A stretch of DNA of 64,000 bases from Paracoccus halophilus (GTDB lineage: Bacteria > Pseudomonadota > Alphaproteobacteria > Rhodobacterales > Rhodobacteraceae), in NCBI RefSeq assembly GCF_000763905.1, contig NZ_JRKN01000002.1, positions 124,001 through 188,000 on the forward strand. The letters run 5' to 3'. Numbering within the stretch: position 1 is the stretch's first letter; every line of letters starts with the position of its first letter. A program made the translations under genes and the position numbers. Below the pieces are notes generated by a model. That model made no database searches. It was not told the origin of the DNA and saw only the letters and a list, made by a program, of their open reading frames with translations. Below, piece by piece: positions 53,086-62,971 of this stretch.

Positions 53086-54369
53086 ATGGACAGCCTTCGC
53101 CTTGAGATCGAGAACCGCCGCGACGATCTGATCCGCCTGACGCAGGATCTGATCCGCATCCCGACGCTGAACCCGCCGGGCCGGCACTATCGCGAGATCT
53201 GCGACTATCTGGCCGCGCGCCTGACCGCCGGGGGCTGGACCTGCGAAATGATCCGCGCCCATGGCGCGCCCGGCGACAGCGAGGAATTTCCGCGCTGGAA
53301 CCTGATCGCCCGCCACGACCCCGGCCGGCCCGGCGAATGCGTGCATTTCAACGGCCACCATGACGTGGTCGAGGTCGGCCATGGCTGGCGTCGCGACCCG
53401 TTCGGCGCGGAACTCGATCAGGGGCGCATCTATGGCCGCGGCGCCTGCGACATGAAGGGCGGCCTGGCCGCCGCCATCGTCGCCGCCGAGGCATTCGTGG
53501 CCCGGCACCCCGACCATCCCGGCCGGATCGAGATCAGCGCCACCGCCGACGAGGAATCGGGCGGCTTCGGCGGCGTGGCCTTTCTGGCCGAGCGCGGCGC
53601 CTTCGCCCATGTCGGCCATGTCATCATCCCCGAACCGCTGCACAAGGACCGCATCTGCCTGGGCCATCGCGGCGTCTGGTGGGCCGAGATCGAGACCCAT
53701 GGCCGCATCGCCCATGGCTCGATGCCGTTTCTGGGCGACAGCGCCATCCGCCATATGGGCGCCGTACTCGACGAGATGGAGCGCAGGCTGTTTCCGCTGC
53801 TGCGCACCAGGCGCACCGACATGCCGGTGATCCCCGAGGGGGCGAAAAGCTCGACCTTGAACATCAACTCGATCCATGGCGGCGAGCCGGATCTTGGCCC
53901 CGGCTTCACCGGCCTGCCCGCGCCCTGCGTGGCCGACCGCTGCCGCATCGTGATCGACCGCCGCTTCCTGATCGAAGAGGACCTGGCCGAGGTCAAGCGC
54001 GAGGTGACGGCGCTGTTGGAAAAGGTCCGCGCCGAACGCCCGACCTTCACCTATGAGATCCGCGACCTGTTCGAGGTGATCCCCTCGATGACCGAACGCG
54101 GCGCGCCCGTCGTGCGCTCGACCGCTGCTGCCATCGAACGGGTGCTGGGGCGCGAGGCGGGCTATGTGGTCAGCCCCGGCACCTATGACCAGAAGCATAT
54201 CGACCGCATCGGCAAGCTGAAGAACTGCATCGCCTATGGCCCCGGCGTGCTGGATCTGGCCCATCAGCCCGACGAATGGATCGGCGTGCAGGACATGCTG
54301 GATTCGGCGCGCGTCATGGCGCTGGTGCTCGATGATCTGCTGAACGGCGCCCCGCCCCCGCGCGGATAG
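53086..54369 (+). CDS. M20-family deacylase (ArgE/DapE-like)
   Basis: A 427-residue zinc amidohydrolase. The metal ligands are visible: HFNGHHDVVEVGHGW (HxD), GRGACDMKGGLAA (bridging Asp), SATADEESGG (catalytic Glu pair) and a late SPGTYDQKHI His. Between these is the dimerisation/lid domain with GHRGVWWAEIETHGRIAHGS. The family covers acetylornithine deacetylase, succinyl-diaminopimelate desuccinylase and many others; the specificity cannot be set here. It is divergent from the DUF1523 group and upstream of the FtsB-like gene. Confidence 0.92.
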   Translation: MDSLRLEIENRRDDLIRLTQDLIRIPTLNPPGRHYREICDYLAARLTAGGWTCEMIRAHGAPGDSEEFPRWNLIARHDPGRPGECVHFNGHHDVVEVGHGWRRDPFGAELDQGRIYGRGACDMKGGLAAAIVAAEAFVARHPDHPGRIEISATADEESGGFGGVAFLAERGAFAHVGHVIIPEPLHKDRICLGHRGVWWAEIETHGRIAHGSMPFLGDSAIRHMGAVLDEMERRLFPLLRTRRTDMPVIPEGAKSSTLNINSIHGGEPDLGPGFTGLPAPCVADRCRIVIDRRFLIEEDLAEVKREVTALLEKVRAERPTFTYEIRDLFEVIPSMTERGAPVVRSTAAAIERVLGREAGYVVSPGTYDQKHIDRIGKLKNCIAYGPGVLDLAHQPDEWIGVQDMLDSARVMALVLDDLLNGAPPPRG

Positions 54370-54427
54370 GGGATTCCCCCCGCGCCGCCGCTATGGCATG
54401 ATCGGGAAAAATCAACGAGCAGCAGCC

Positions 54428-54736
54428 ATGTCACAGCGTTCCGCCTTGCCGCGCCTGTCGATCAGCGCCATCATCTTCTTTGCGATGATTACGCTTCTGG
54501 GCGTCTATTTCGCCTATACCGCCGTGCAGGGCCCTTCGGGGATCCTGCGGCGGGTGCAACTGGAGGCGGAAACCCGGCCTCTGGTCCAGCAGCGCGACAG
54601 TCTTCAGGCCGAGGTGGAGCGCATGCGCAACCTGACGCGGCGGCTGTCCGACGACTATCTGGACATCGATCTGCTGGACGAACGCGCCCGCGACGTTCTG
54701 GGCGTGATCCGCGCCGACGAGGTCATCATCCGCTGA
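54428..54736 (+). CDS. FtsB/DivIC-family septum formation initiator
   Basis: A 102-residue bitopic membrane protein: short cytoplasmic start MSQRSALPRLSIS, one span (IIFFAMITLLGVYFAYTAVQ), then a coiled coil (VQQRDSLQAEVERMRNLTRR) and a DYLDIDLLDERARDVLGVI motif typical of FtsB/DivIC proteins. It would join FtsL and FtsQ at the division site. A start at 54398 is in frame but would add ten hydrophilic residues. It is about 160 bp upstream of pdhA, a neighbourhood common in alphaproteobacteria. Confidence 0.9.
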   Translation: MSQRSALPRLSISAIIFFAMITLLGVYFAYTAVQGPSGILRRVQLEAETRPLVQQRDSLQAEVERMRNLTRRLSDDYLDIDLLDERARDVLGVIRADEVIIR

Positions 54737-54743
54737 GCGCGGC

Positions 54744-54784
54744 CCCCGCGACATGGCCGCCGGCGCCATCGGCGGGCGGGTTTT
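54744..54784 (+). terminator. Candidate intrinsic terminator after ftsB
   Basis: A 6-bp core stem (CCGCCG-N7-CGGCGG) with an outer CCCGC/GCGGG pairing interrupted by a bulge, followed by TTTT at 54781-54784, 8 bp after the ftsB stop. Imperfect, so moderate confidence. Confidence 0.45.
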
Positions 54785-54841
54785 CGCATCTCGGCCGCCT
54801 GCCGATGCAGAAGGCTGGTTTACTTCCCCCGAAAGCTTGTC

Positions 54842-54856
54842 CTAAAGTTAGTTTAA
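54842..54856 (+). promoter_or_regulatory. CtrA-box-like sequence upstream of pdhA
   Basis: CTAA-N7-TTAA, one base from the alphaproteobacterial CtrA consensus TTAA-N7-TTAA, 40 bp upstream of the pdhA start. It overlaps a TAGTT-N8-AACTA inverted repeat (54849-54866). Chance occurrence is quite possible. Confidence 0.25.
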
Positions 54857-54896
54857 CGCTGAACTATTTTTCTTTCCCGCGCAGGAGGAGGCAAGC

Positions 54897-55904
54897 ATGG
54901 TCAGAAAGCCAGCAGCCAGTAAAACGAGCCCCAACGTGTCCAAGGACGAACTGCTCCACTACTATCGCGATATGCTGCTGATCCGGCGATTCGAGGAAAA
55001 GGCCGGCCAGCTTTACGGCATGGGCCTGATCGGCGGCTTCTGCCACCTCTATATCGGACAGGAAGCCGTCGTGGTCGGCATCGAGGCCGCCGCGAAGGAA
55101 GGCGACAAGCGGATCACCAGCTATCGCGACCACGGCCACATGCTGGCCTGCGGCATGGACGCCCGCGGCGTCATGGCCGAGCTGACCGGCCGCGAGGGCG
55201 GCTATTCCAAAGGCAAGGGCGGCTCGATGCACATGTTCAGCCGCGAAAAGCATTTCTATGGCGGCCATGGCATCGTCGGCGCGCAGGTGCCGCTGGGCGC
55301 GGGGCTGGCTTTCGCCGACAAGTATCTGGGCAATGACAACGTCACCTTCACCTATTTCGGCGACGGCGCCTCGAACCAGGGCCAGGTCTACGAGACCTAC
55401 AACATGGCCGAGCTGTGGGACCTGCCGGTCGTTTTCGTGATCGAGAACAACCAGTACGCCATGGGCACCTCGATGAAGCGCTCGACCAAATCGACCACGC
55501 TCTACGGCCGCGGCGAGGCTTTCGGCATTCCCGGCGAACAGGTGGACGGCATGGATGTGCTGGCGGTCAAGGCCGCCGCCGAAAAGGCCGTCGCCCACTG
55601 CCGCGCGGGCAAGGGGCCCTATATCCTGGAAGTCATGACCTATCGCTATCGCGGCCACTCGATGTCCGACCCGGCGAAATACCGCACCCGCGAAGAGGTC
55701 CAGAAGATGCGCGACGAACGCGATCCGATCGAACATGTCCGCGAATTGCTGCTGCAAGGGCAGCATGCCAGCGAAGACGATCTCAAGGCGATTGACAAGG
55801 AAATCAAGGAGATCGTGAACGAATCCGCCGAATTCGCCAAGGAAAGCCCCGAGCCCGCTCTGGAAGAGCTGTGGACCGATATCTACGCCGAAGCGGACGC
55901 CTGA
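54897..55904 (+). CDS. pdhA: Pyruvate dehydrogenase E1 component, alpha subunit
   Basis: A 335-residue thiamine-diphosphate enzyme subunit. The start [20 protein letters not shown] is followed by [20 protein letters not shown], the ThDP motif [20 protein letters not shown] ending in IENNQYAMG, and [20 protein letters not shown], the loop phosphorylated in eukaryotes. It decarboxylates pyruvate with the beta subunit. A strong AGGAGGAGG ribosome site lies before the ATG. First gene of pdhA-pdhB-pdhC. Confidence 0.97.
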   Translation: MVRKPAASKTSPNVSKDELLHYYRDMLLIRRFEEKAGQLYGMGLIGGFCHLYIGQEAVVVGIEAAAKEGDKRITSYRDHGHMLACGMDARGVMAELTGREGGYSKGKGGSMHMFSREKHFYGGHGIVGAQVPLGAGLAFADKYLGNDNVTFTYFGDGASNQGQVYETYNMAELWDLPVVFVIENNQYAMGTSMKRSTKSTTLYGRGEAFGIPGEQVDGMDVLAVKAAAEKAVAHCRAGKGPYILEVMTYRYRGHSMSDPAKYRTREEVQKMRDERDPIEHVRELLLQGQHASEDDLKAIDKEIKEIVNESAEFAKESPEPALEELWTDIYAEADA

Positions 55905-55920
55905 GAGAGGGACTGAAAAT

Positions 55921-57294
55921 ATGGCAACTGAAATCCTGATGCCCGCCCTGTCGCCGACCATGGAGGAAGGCACGCTTGCGAAATGGCTGAAAAAGGAAGG
56001 TGATACGATCAAGTCCGGCGATATCATCGCCGAGATCGAAACTGACAAGGCGACGATGGAATTCGAGGCCGTGGATGAGGGCATCCTTGGCAAGATCCTG
56101 ATCGCCGAGGGCAGCGAGGGGGTCAAGGTCAACACCCCGATCGCCGTGCTGGTCGAGGAAGGCGAATCCGCCGACGACATCAAATCGGCCCCCGCTGCCG
56201 AGGCCGCGCCGGCGGCAAGCGCAGCGCCACCCGCCCCGGCCGCCGCCGCGCCCGCATCCGCCCCGGAGACGCCCGCCGCCAATGCCAGCCCCGACTGGCC
56301 AGAAGGCACGGCGATGAAGACCATGACCGTGCGCGAGGCCCTGCGCGAGGCCATGGACGAGGAAATGGCCCGCGACGAGACCGTGTTCCTGATGGGCGAG
56401 GAAGTCGGCGAATATCAGGGCGCCTACAAGATCAGCCAGGGGCTTCTGGACAAATACGGCCCGCGCCGGGTCGTCGACACGCCGATTTCCGAGATCGGCT
56501 TTGCCGGCATCGGTACCGGCGCCGCGCTTGCCGGGCTGCGCCCGATCGTCGAGTTCATGACCTTCAACTTCGCCATGCAGGCGATGGACCATATCATCAA
56601 CTCGGCCGCCAAGACGCTGTACATGTCGGGTGGCCAGATGGGCGCGCCGATGGTGTTTCGTGGCCCGAACGGCGCCGCCGCCCGCGTGGCCGCCCAGCAC
56701 AGCCAGGATTATGCCGCCTGGTTCGCGCAGATCCCCGGCCTCAAGGTGGTGATGCCCTATTCGGCGGCCGATGCGAAAGGCCTGCTGAAGACCGCGATCC
56801 GTGATCCGAACCCGGTCATCTTCCTTGAAAACGAAATCCTTTATGGCCGCAGCTTCGAGGTGCCGGACCTCGAGGATTTCACCATCCCCTTCGGCAAGGC
56901 CCGCATCGCGCGGCCCGGCAAGGACGTGACCATCGTCAGCTTCGGCATCGGCATGAGCCACGCGCTCGCCGCCGCCGAGACGCTCGCCGGCGAGGGTATC
57001 GAGGCCGAGGTGATCGACCTGCGCACCCTGCGCCCGATCGACTATGGCACCTTGATCGACTCGGTGAAAAAGACCAATCGCTGCGTGACCGTGGAAGAGG
57101 GCTTCCCGGTGGCCTCGATCGGCAATCACCTCTCGGCCTATATCATGGAAAACGCCTTCGATTACCTCGATGCGCCGGTGATCAACTGCACCGGCAAGGA
57201 CGTGCCCATGCCCTATGCCGCCAATCTTGAAAAACACGCGCTGATCACCGCCCCCGAGGTCGTGGAAGCCGTGAAAAAAGTCACCTATCGCTAA
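55921..57294 (+). CDS. pdhB: Pyruvate dehydrogenase E1 component, beta subunit with N-terminal lipoyl domain
   Basis: A 457-residue protein. Residues 1-78 are a lipoyl domain with the acceptor Lys in [17 protein letters not shown]; an Ala/Pro linker (about 85-125) leads to the transketolase-like E1-beta core starting [20 protein letters not shown]. Core marks are [55 protein letters not shown] and the C-terminal [13 protein letters not shown]. Lipoylated E1-beta is known in alphaproteobacteria. The lipoyl part is nearly identical at DNA level to that of pdhC. Confidence 0.97.
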   Translation: MATEILMPALSPTMEEGTLAKWLKKEGDTIKSGDIIAEIETDKATMEFEAVDEGILGKILIAEGSEGVKVNTPIAVLVEEGESADDIKSAPAAEAAPAASAAPPAPAAAAPASAPETPAANASPDWPEGTAMKTMTVREALREAMDEEMARDETVFLMGEEVGEYQGAYKISQGLLDKYGPRRVVDTPISEIGFAGIGTGAALAGLRPIVEFMTFNFAMQAMDHIINSAAKTLYMSGGQMGAPMVFRGPNGAAARVAAQHSQDYAAWFAQIPGLKVVMPYSAADAKGLLKTAIRDPNPVIFLENEILYGRSFEVPDLEDFTIPFGKARIARPGKDVTIVSFGIGMSHALAAAETLAGEGIEAEVIDLRTLRPIDYGTLIDSVKKTNRCVTVEEGFPVASIGNHLSAYIMENAFDYLDAPVINCTGKDVPMPYAANLEKHALITAPEVVEAVKKVTYR

Positions 57295-57308
57295 GGGGAG
57301 CGCACGAG

Positions 57309-58613
57309 ATGCCAACAGAAATCCTGATGCCCGCCCTGTCGCCGACCATGGAGGAAGGCACGCTGGCGAAATGGCTGAAAAAGGAAGGCGACGAGGTCAA
57401 GTCCGGCGACATCATCGCCGAGATCGAGACCGACAAGGCCACGATGGAATTCGAGGCCGTGGATGAGGGCAAGCTGGGCCGGATCCTGATCGCCGAGGGC
57501 ACGGCGGGGGTCAAGGTGAACACCCCCATCGCCGTGCTGCTGGACGAGGGCGAATCCGCCGATGATATCGGCAGCGCCCCCGCCCCGAAAGCCGAGGCGG
57601 CAGCAACCCCTGCGCCGGCGGCGGCATCCGCCCCCGCTGCGGCCGCTCCGGCGGCGGCCCCTGCCCCGGCGGCCCCGAAATCGGCCAGCGGCGGGCGGGT
57701 CTTTGCCTCGCCGCTCGCGCGCCGCATCGCCGCCGAAAAGGGCATCGACCTGGCCGGCGTGACCGGCTCCGGCCCGCATGGCCGGATCGTCAAGGCCGAT
57801 GTCGAGGGCGCGAAGCCTGGTGCCGCCGCTCCGGCCGCAGCCGCCGCCCCGGCAGCCGCAGCCGCGAAAGCCGCCGCCCCGGCCGGCGCCTCGGCGGAGA
57901 CCATCCTCAAGATGTATGCCGACCGCGACACCGAAGAGGTCGCGCTGGACGGCATGCGCCGCACCATCGCCGCCCGTCTGGGCGAGGCCAAGCAGACCAT
58001 CCCGCATTTCTACCTGCGCCGTTCCGCGAAACTGGACGCGCTGATGAAGTTCCGTGGCCAGCTCAACAAGCAGCTCGAAGCGCGCGGGGTGAAACTTTCG
58101 GTCAACGACTTCATCATCAAGGCGTGCGCGCTGGCGCTGCAGGAGGTGCCGGATGCCAATGCCGTCTGGGCCGGCGACCGGATCCTGAAGCTGAAACCCT
58201 CGGATGTCGCCGTCGCGGTGGCGATCGAGGGCGGGCTTTTCACCCCGGTCCTGAAGGACGCGCATCTCAAGACCCTGTCGGCCCTGTCGGCCGAGATGAA
58301 GGATCTGGCCACCCGCGCCAAGACCAAGAAGCTGGCGCCCCACGAATATCAGGGCGGCAGCTTCGCGATCAGCAACCTCGGCATGTTCGGGATCGAGAAT
58401 TTCGATGCCGTGATCAACCCGCCCCATGGCGCGATTCTTGCCGTCGGCACCGGCATCCAGACGCCGGTGGTCGAGGATGGCGAAGTGGTGATCCGCAATG
58501 TCATGTCGATGACGCTCTCGGTCGATCACCGGGTGATCGACGGCGCGCTTGGGGCCCAGCTTCTGGAAAAGATCGTCGCGCATCTGGAAAACCCGATGGG
58601 CATGCTGGCCTGA
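57309..58613 (+). CDS. pdhC: Pyruvate dehydrogenase complex E2, dihydrolipoamide acetyltransferase
   Basis: A 434-residue E2. Residues 1-78 are a lipoyl domain (acceptor Lys in [13 protein letters not shown]); an Ala/Pro linker; a subunit-binding domain near 133-170 ([33 protein letters not shown]); a second linker; and the catalytic core with [12 protein letters not shown], whose His and Asp are the active-site pair. It moves acetyl groups from lipoate to CoA. The E3 (lpd) gene is not in the window. A strong terminator follows. Confidence 0.97.
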   Translation: MPTEILMPALSPTMEEGTLAKWLKKEGDEVKSGDIIAEIETDKATMEFEAVDEGKLGRILIAEGTAGVKVNTPIAVLLDEGESADDIGSAPAPKAEAAATPAPAAASAPAAAAPAAAPAPAAPKSASGGRVFASPLARRIAAEKGIDLAGVTGSGPHGRIVKADVEGAKPGAAAPAAAAAPAAAAAKAAAPAGASAETILKMYADRDTEEVALDGMRRTIAARLGEAKQTIPHFYLRRSAKLDALMKFRGQLNKQLEARGVKLSVNDFIIKACALALQEVPDANAVWAGDRILKLKPSDVAVAVAIEGGLFTPVLKDAHLKTLSALSAEMKDLATRAKTKKLAPHEYQGGSFAISNLGMFGIENFDAVINPPHGAILAVGTGIQTPVVEDGEVVIRNVMSMTLSVDHRVIDGALGAQLLEKIVAHLENPMGMLA

Positions 58614-58638
58614 TCCGGCCCGATCCGGGAACCGAACG

Positions 58639-58663
58639 GGGGGCCGCGACGGCCCCCTTTTTT
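58639..58663 (+). terminator. Intrinsic terminator of the pdh operon
   Basis: Stem GGGGGCC-GCGAC-GGCCCCC directly followed by six T residues (58658-58663), 25 bp after the pdhC stop. A textbook rho-independent terminator, the best in the window. Confidence 0.9.
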
Positions 58664-58681
58664 ATGCGCCGATATCGGGCG

Positions 58682-61600
58682 TCACTCGCCCGGTGCGGGT
58701 CCGGCCGAATTCAGCCCGATCCGCCGCCTGAGCCAGCCGGCCGCCCGCACCTGGCCGCCATGGACCAGCGAAAACAGCGAGGGCACGAATAGCAGCGACA
58801 GCAGCGTCGATAACAGCAGGCCGCCGATCACCGCGATCGCCATGGGCGCGCTGAACTCTGCCCCCTCGCCGGTGCCGAGCGCCGAGGGCACCATGCCCGC
58901 GGTCATGGCGATGGTGGTCATCACGATGGGCCGCGCGCGCTTGTGGACGGCGTCCAGGATCGCCTCGCTTTTCTCAACCCCGCGATCCATGGCGCTGATC
59001 GCGAATTCGACCAGCATGATCGCGTTCTTGGTCACGATCCCCATCAGCATCAGAAAACCGATCACCACCGCCATGCTGATCGAGTTTCCGGTCAGGAACA
59101 GCGCCAGGATCGCGCCGCCGATGGCCAGCGGCAGCGACATCAGGATCGAGACCGGCGTGACGAAATTGTGAAACAGCAGGACCAGCACGACATAGGTCAG
59201 CACCACGCCCGAGATCATGGCGACGGTAAAGGCCTCGAACACCTCGCCCATGATCTCGACATCGCCCGAGGGCTGGATCTCGGTCCCGGCGGGCATGTCG
59301 ATCTGCTTCTGCAATTCGGTGACCCTGGCGCTGGCCGGCCCCAGCACGGCGCCATCGACCAGATTTGCCGAAACCGAGGTCCGATAGCGCCGGTCGTAGC
59401 GTTCGATTTCGGTCGCGCCGGCGCCGATCGAAATATCGGCGACGAGCTCCAGCGGCACCGGCCCGGCCGAGCTTGGCACCCGCAGGTTGCGCACCGTCAT
59501 CATGTCATTGCGCGCCGTCTCGTCCAGCCGCACCATGATCGGGATCTGCTCGTCGCCGGTATTGAACTTGGCGAGATTCGATTCGATATCCCCCAGCGTC
59601 GCGATGCGCAGCGTCGTCGCCAGGGCGCTGGCGGTGACGCCCAGCTGGCTGGCAACCTCGGGGCGCGGCGTGATCTGGATCTCGGGGCGCTGCAGATTGG
59701 CCGATGAGGTCACGTCCTCCAGCTCCGGCAGGGTCTTCATCGCCCGCATCAGGCGCGCGGCGGCCTCGGACACGGCGGCCTCGCTGTCGCCCAGAACCGA
59801 AACCGACAGATCCGCATTGCCCTCCTGGTTCTGGAAGTTCAGGCGGATATCGGGAATGCCGGCAAGCTCGCGCTTGAGCTGGTCCTCGATGTCGAAACTG
59901 GACCTGTCGCGTTCGTCCTTTGGGCCGTAATTGAGCTTCAGCCGCGCGTCGGTGACATTGGCATCGCCGCCATCGGTAAAGACCGTGCGCACCTCGGGGA
60001 GGGCGCCGATCCGGGCCGAGATCATCCGGGCGGTCGCCTCGGTTTCCTCGATCGTGGCGCCGGGCGGCAGTTCGATGGTGACCTGGCTGCGGCCGATATC
60101 CTGCGCCGGCAGGAACTCGGTTGGCAGCAGCGTCGCGGAATAGATCGACAGCCCGAACACGGCCAGACCGATCAGCAGCGCCCGCCCGCGATGCCGCAGG
60201 GTCCAGCGCAGCACCGCCATCAGCGCGCGCAGCAGCGCGCCGTCGCGCGGTTCGGCATGGCCCATCCTGTCGCGCAGGAAATAGGCCGCCATCATCGGCG
60301 TGATCAGCCGCGCCACCAGCAGCGAGAACATGACCGACACCGCCACGGTCAGGCCGAACTGCTTGAAATACTGCCCCGGAACCCCGCCCATGAAGCTGAC
60401 CGGGGCAAAAACCGCGATGATCGAGAAGCTGATCGCGATGACCGTCAGGCCGATCTCGTTGGCGGCCTCCATGCTGGCCTGATAGGCGGGCGCGCCATTA
60501 TTGATATGGCGCACGATATTCTCGATCTCGACGATGGCGTCATCGACCAGAATGCCGGTGACCAGCGTGATCGCGAGCAGGCTGATGCCGTTCAGCGTGA
60601 AGCCCAGCCAGGACATGACAAAGAAGGTCGGGATGATCGACAGCGGCAGCGCCACGGCCGCGATCAGCGTCGCGCGCCAGTTGCGCAGGAAGATGAAGAC
60701 CACGATGACCGCCAGCGCCGCGCCCTCGTACAATGTCTCCATGGTCGAGTTATAGCTGCCCAGGGTATGGGTCGTCGCGTCGTCGATCAGCGTGATGCTC
60801 GTGCCGGGATTGCGCGCCGCGATCTCGGCCACGCGCGCCTTGGTGCCGTCGCCGGCCTCCAGATCCGATTCGCCCTTGCCGCGAAAGACGCCAAAGGCGA
60901 CCACGGGCTGGCCGTCCAGCAGCGCGAAGCTGCGCTCTTCGCTGGCACCGTCGCTGACCCTGCCCAGATCGTCCAGCCGCACCGTGCGCCCCTGCCCGAT
61001 CAGGATCGGCGTGGCGGCAAGACGCGCCACGTCATCGGCCGATCCCAGGGCGCGGATGGAATATTCCGTGCCTGCCAGATCGCCGCGCCCGCCCCCCAGA
61101 TCGATGTTCTTGGCCCGCAACTGCTCCGAGACCTCGGCCGCGGTCAGCCCGAAGGCCTCGATCCGGGCCGGGTCCAGATCGACATTGATCTGCCGGTCGG
61201 CGCCGCCGATCCGTTCGATGCTGGCGACGCCGGCGACGTTGGACAGGTCGCGCGCGATCACGTCATCGACGAAATCCGACAGCTCCTCGATGCTCTTGCC
61301 GGGATCGCTGACGGCATAGGTCAGGATCGCCATGCCGGTCACGTCAAGGCGCTTGATCAGCGGCTCGATGATGCTTTCGGGCAGGTCGGCGCGGACATTG
61401 GCCACCGCATCCTTGACGTCGTTCACCGCGCGGTCGCTGTCGACCTCCAGCTCGAACTCGACATAGATGCGCGCCGTGCTGTCGGTCGCGGCCGAGGTGA
61501 TATGCCGCACGCCGGTGATGCTGGCGATGGAATCCTCGATCGGCTGGATCACCTGCCGGGTCAGTTCCGAGGGCGCGGCCCCCGGCTGCGAGATCACGAC

Positions 61601-61738
61601 GCTGACCACCGGCAGGTCGATATTCGGCATCGCCGTGACCGCCATCCGGCTGAAGCTGTACAGCCCGACCATCAGCAGCACCAGAAAGGCCGCGATCGCG
61701 GGCACCGGCTGCCGGATGGACCAGGTCGCGAAATTCAT
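58682..61738 (-). CDS. RND efflux transporter permease
   Basis: A 1018-residue inner-membrane pump subunit of the HAE/AcrB class. Twelve spans in the 1+5+1+5 order, the start MNFATWSIRQPVPAIAAFLV, GAAPSELTRQVIQPIEDSIA, the proton-relay Asp pair in GILVDDAIVEIENIVRH, TPMMAAYFLRDR, and a Lys in GIVTKNAIMLVEF are visible. Two large periplasmic loops are complete. It works with the upstream adaptor (4-bp ATGA overlap at its start) and an outer-membrane channel that is not in the window. Substrate unknown. Confidence 0.95.
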   Translation of the reverse strand: MNFATWSIRQPVPAIAAFLVLLMVGLYSFSRMAVTAMPNIDLPVVSVVISQPGAAPSELTRQVIQPIEDSIASITGVRHITSAATDSTARIYVEFELEVDSDRAVNDVKDAVANVRADLPESIIEPLIKRLDVTGMAILTYAVSDPGKSIEELSDFVDDVIARDLSNVAGVASIERIGGADRQINVDLDPARIEAFGLTAAEVSEQLRAKNIDLGGGRGDLAGTEYSIRALGSADDVARLAATPILIGQGRTVRLDDLGRVSDGASEERSFALLDGQPVVAFGVFRGKGESDLEAGDGTKARVAEIAARNPGTSITLIDDATTHTLGSYNSTMETLYEGAALAVIVVFIFLRNWRATLIAAVALPLSIIPTFFVMSWLGFTLNGISLLAITLVTGILVDDAIVEIENIVRHINNGAPAYQASMEAANEIGLTVIAISFSIIAVFAPVSFMGGVPGQYFKQFGLTVAVSVMFSLLVARLITPMMAAYFLRDRMGHAEPRDGALLRALMAVLRWTLRHRGRALLIGLAVFGLSIYSATLLPTEFLPAQDIGRSQVTIELPPGATIEETEATARMISARIGALPEVRTVFTDGGDANVTDARLKLNYGPKDERDRSSFDIEDQLKRELAGIPDIRLNFQNQEGNADLSVSVLGDSEAAVSEAAARLMRAMKTLPELEDVTSSANLQRPEIQITPRPEVASQLGVTASALATTLRIATLGDIESNLAKFNTGDEQIPIMVRLDETARNDMMTVRNLRVPSSAGPVPLELVADISIGAGATEIERYDRRYRTSVSANLVDGAVLGPASARVTELQKQIDMPAGTEIQPSGDVEIMGEVFEAFTVAMISGVVLTYVVLVLLFHNFVTPVSILMSLPLAIGGAILALFLTGNSISMAVVIGFLMLMGIVTKNAIMLVEFAISAMDRGVEKSEAILDAVHKRARPIVMTTIAMTAGMVPSALGTGEGAEFSAPMAIAVIGGLLLSTLLSLLFVPSLFSLVHGGQVRAAGWLRRRIGLNSAGPAPGE

Positions 61739-62901
61739 GGCGTCTCACGCACGCGGTCGCCGCTGCTGAAAAAGGCACCGGCGCGGGCGATGACCTTTTC
61801 GCCCGGACGCAGCCCCTGCAGAATCTCGCGCCGCCCCTGCCAGATCAGGCCGGCGCGCACCTCGCGTGCCTCGACCAGACCATCGCTGACCACCTGTACC
61901 AGCTCTTTCGTGCCATCCGACAGGACGGCCGAACTGGGCACCGTCACCGCCTCGCGCCGGTCGGTGATGATCCAGCCGCTGGCGAACAGCCCCACGCGCA
62001 GACCCGGCTCCGGCTGCAGCGAGACCCGCGCGATGCCCAGACGCGTGACCGGATCGACCGCCGCCGGGATCAGCCGCAGGCTGCCCGTCACAAGGCCCAG
62101 CCCCGCGACCTGGATTTCCGCCGGATCGCCCGGCCGAAGCTGGTTCAGCGCGGTTTCGATCACATCCGCCGCCAGTTCGATCTCGCCCCCGGCAACCAGC
62201 GTGAAAAGCGGCTCGCCGCCGGTGCCGGAGAGCGTTCCCCGCTCGGCGCTGCGGCCAATGATCAGGCCGTCGACCGGCGCCACGATCCGGGTATAGTCCA
62301 GATTCAGCTGCGCCAGCCGCCGCGCCGCCTCGGCCCGCGCCAGTGCCGCCCGCGCCACGCCCAGCCCGTTCGAGGCCGCCTCGGACAGCGCCCGGGCCGA
62401 GGCTTCCGAGGCAATGGCCTGATCCAGAACCGCCTGGCTGGCATTGCCCGAACTGCGCAGGCTGCGCGTCCGGCCAAGCGCGGCGACGGCCTCGGTCAGC
62501 AGCGCCTCGGCATTGGCGATCTGGCTTTCGGCCTGCCGCACGCTGGCCTCGCCGCTTTGATATTCGGCCTCGGCCTGCGCCAGTTGGACTGTCAGTTCCG
62601 CGTCCGAAAGCCGGGCCAGCAGATCGCCCGCCTTGACCCTGTCGCCGATCTCGGCGCGGATCTCGGTCACCTCGTAGCCCGAGACATTGGCGTGGACCTG
62701 CACCTCGCGCCGCGCCACAAGCGAGCCGGAAACCGGAACCCGCGCGACGATCTCGGTCTGGCTGGCCGTGGCCAGCGTGACGATGGGCAGGTCGGTCCGC
62801 TCGACGGCATCCGCGGGTTCGGCCAGGGCCGCGCCATGGCTGACGACGACCAGCCCGAGGATCGCAAATGCGCCGCGCATGAGACGGCCCGCTGACTGCA
62901 T
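61735..62901 (-). CDS. RND efflux periplasmic adaptor (membrane fusion protein)
   Basis: A 388-residue periplasmic adaptor. An N-terminal signal peptide (MQSAGRLMRGAFAILGLVVV to about residue 27) is followed by VPVSGSLVARREVQVHANVS, the lipoyl/barrel-sandwich halves, a helical hairpin (about 110-190) and the beta-barrel part, ending in GLRPGEKVIARAGAFFSSGD. The ribosome site GAGGAG precedes the ATG. It overlaps the pump gene by 4 bp. Confidence 0.94.
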   Translation of the reverse strand: MQSAGRLMRGAFAILGLVVVSHGAALAEPADAVERTDLPIVTLATASQTEIVARVPVSGSLVARREVQVHANVSGYEVTEIRAEIGDRVKAGDLLARLSDAELTVQLAQAEAEYQSGEASVRQAESQIANAEALLTEAVAALGRTRSLRSSGNASQAVLDQAIASEASARALSEAASNGLGVARAALARAEAARRLAQLNLDYTRIVAPVDGLIIGRSAERGTLSGTGGEPLFTLVAGGEIELAADVIETALNQLRPGDPAEIQVAGLGLVTGSLRLIPAAVDPVTRLGIARVSLQPEPGLRVGLFASGWIITDRREAVTVPSSAVLSDGTKELVQVVSDGLVEAREVRAGLIWQGRREILQGLRPGEKVIARAGAFFSSGDRVRETP

Positions 62902-62971
62902 CGTTCCAACTCCTCGTCACCTAGCGCGCAACATAGCGATGACGGGGGCCGGCAACAACGGTTACACGGTT

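Noticed and set aside
60191..62296. 701-codon plus-strand frame
   Set aside because: Antisense to the RND pump and adaptor genes, which have clear family motifs in the opposite strand.
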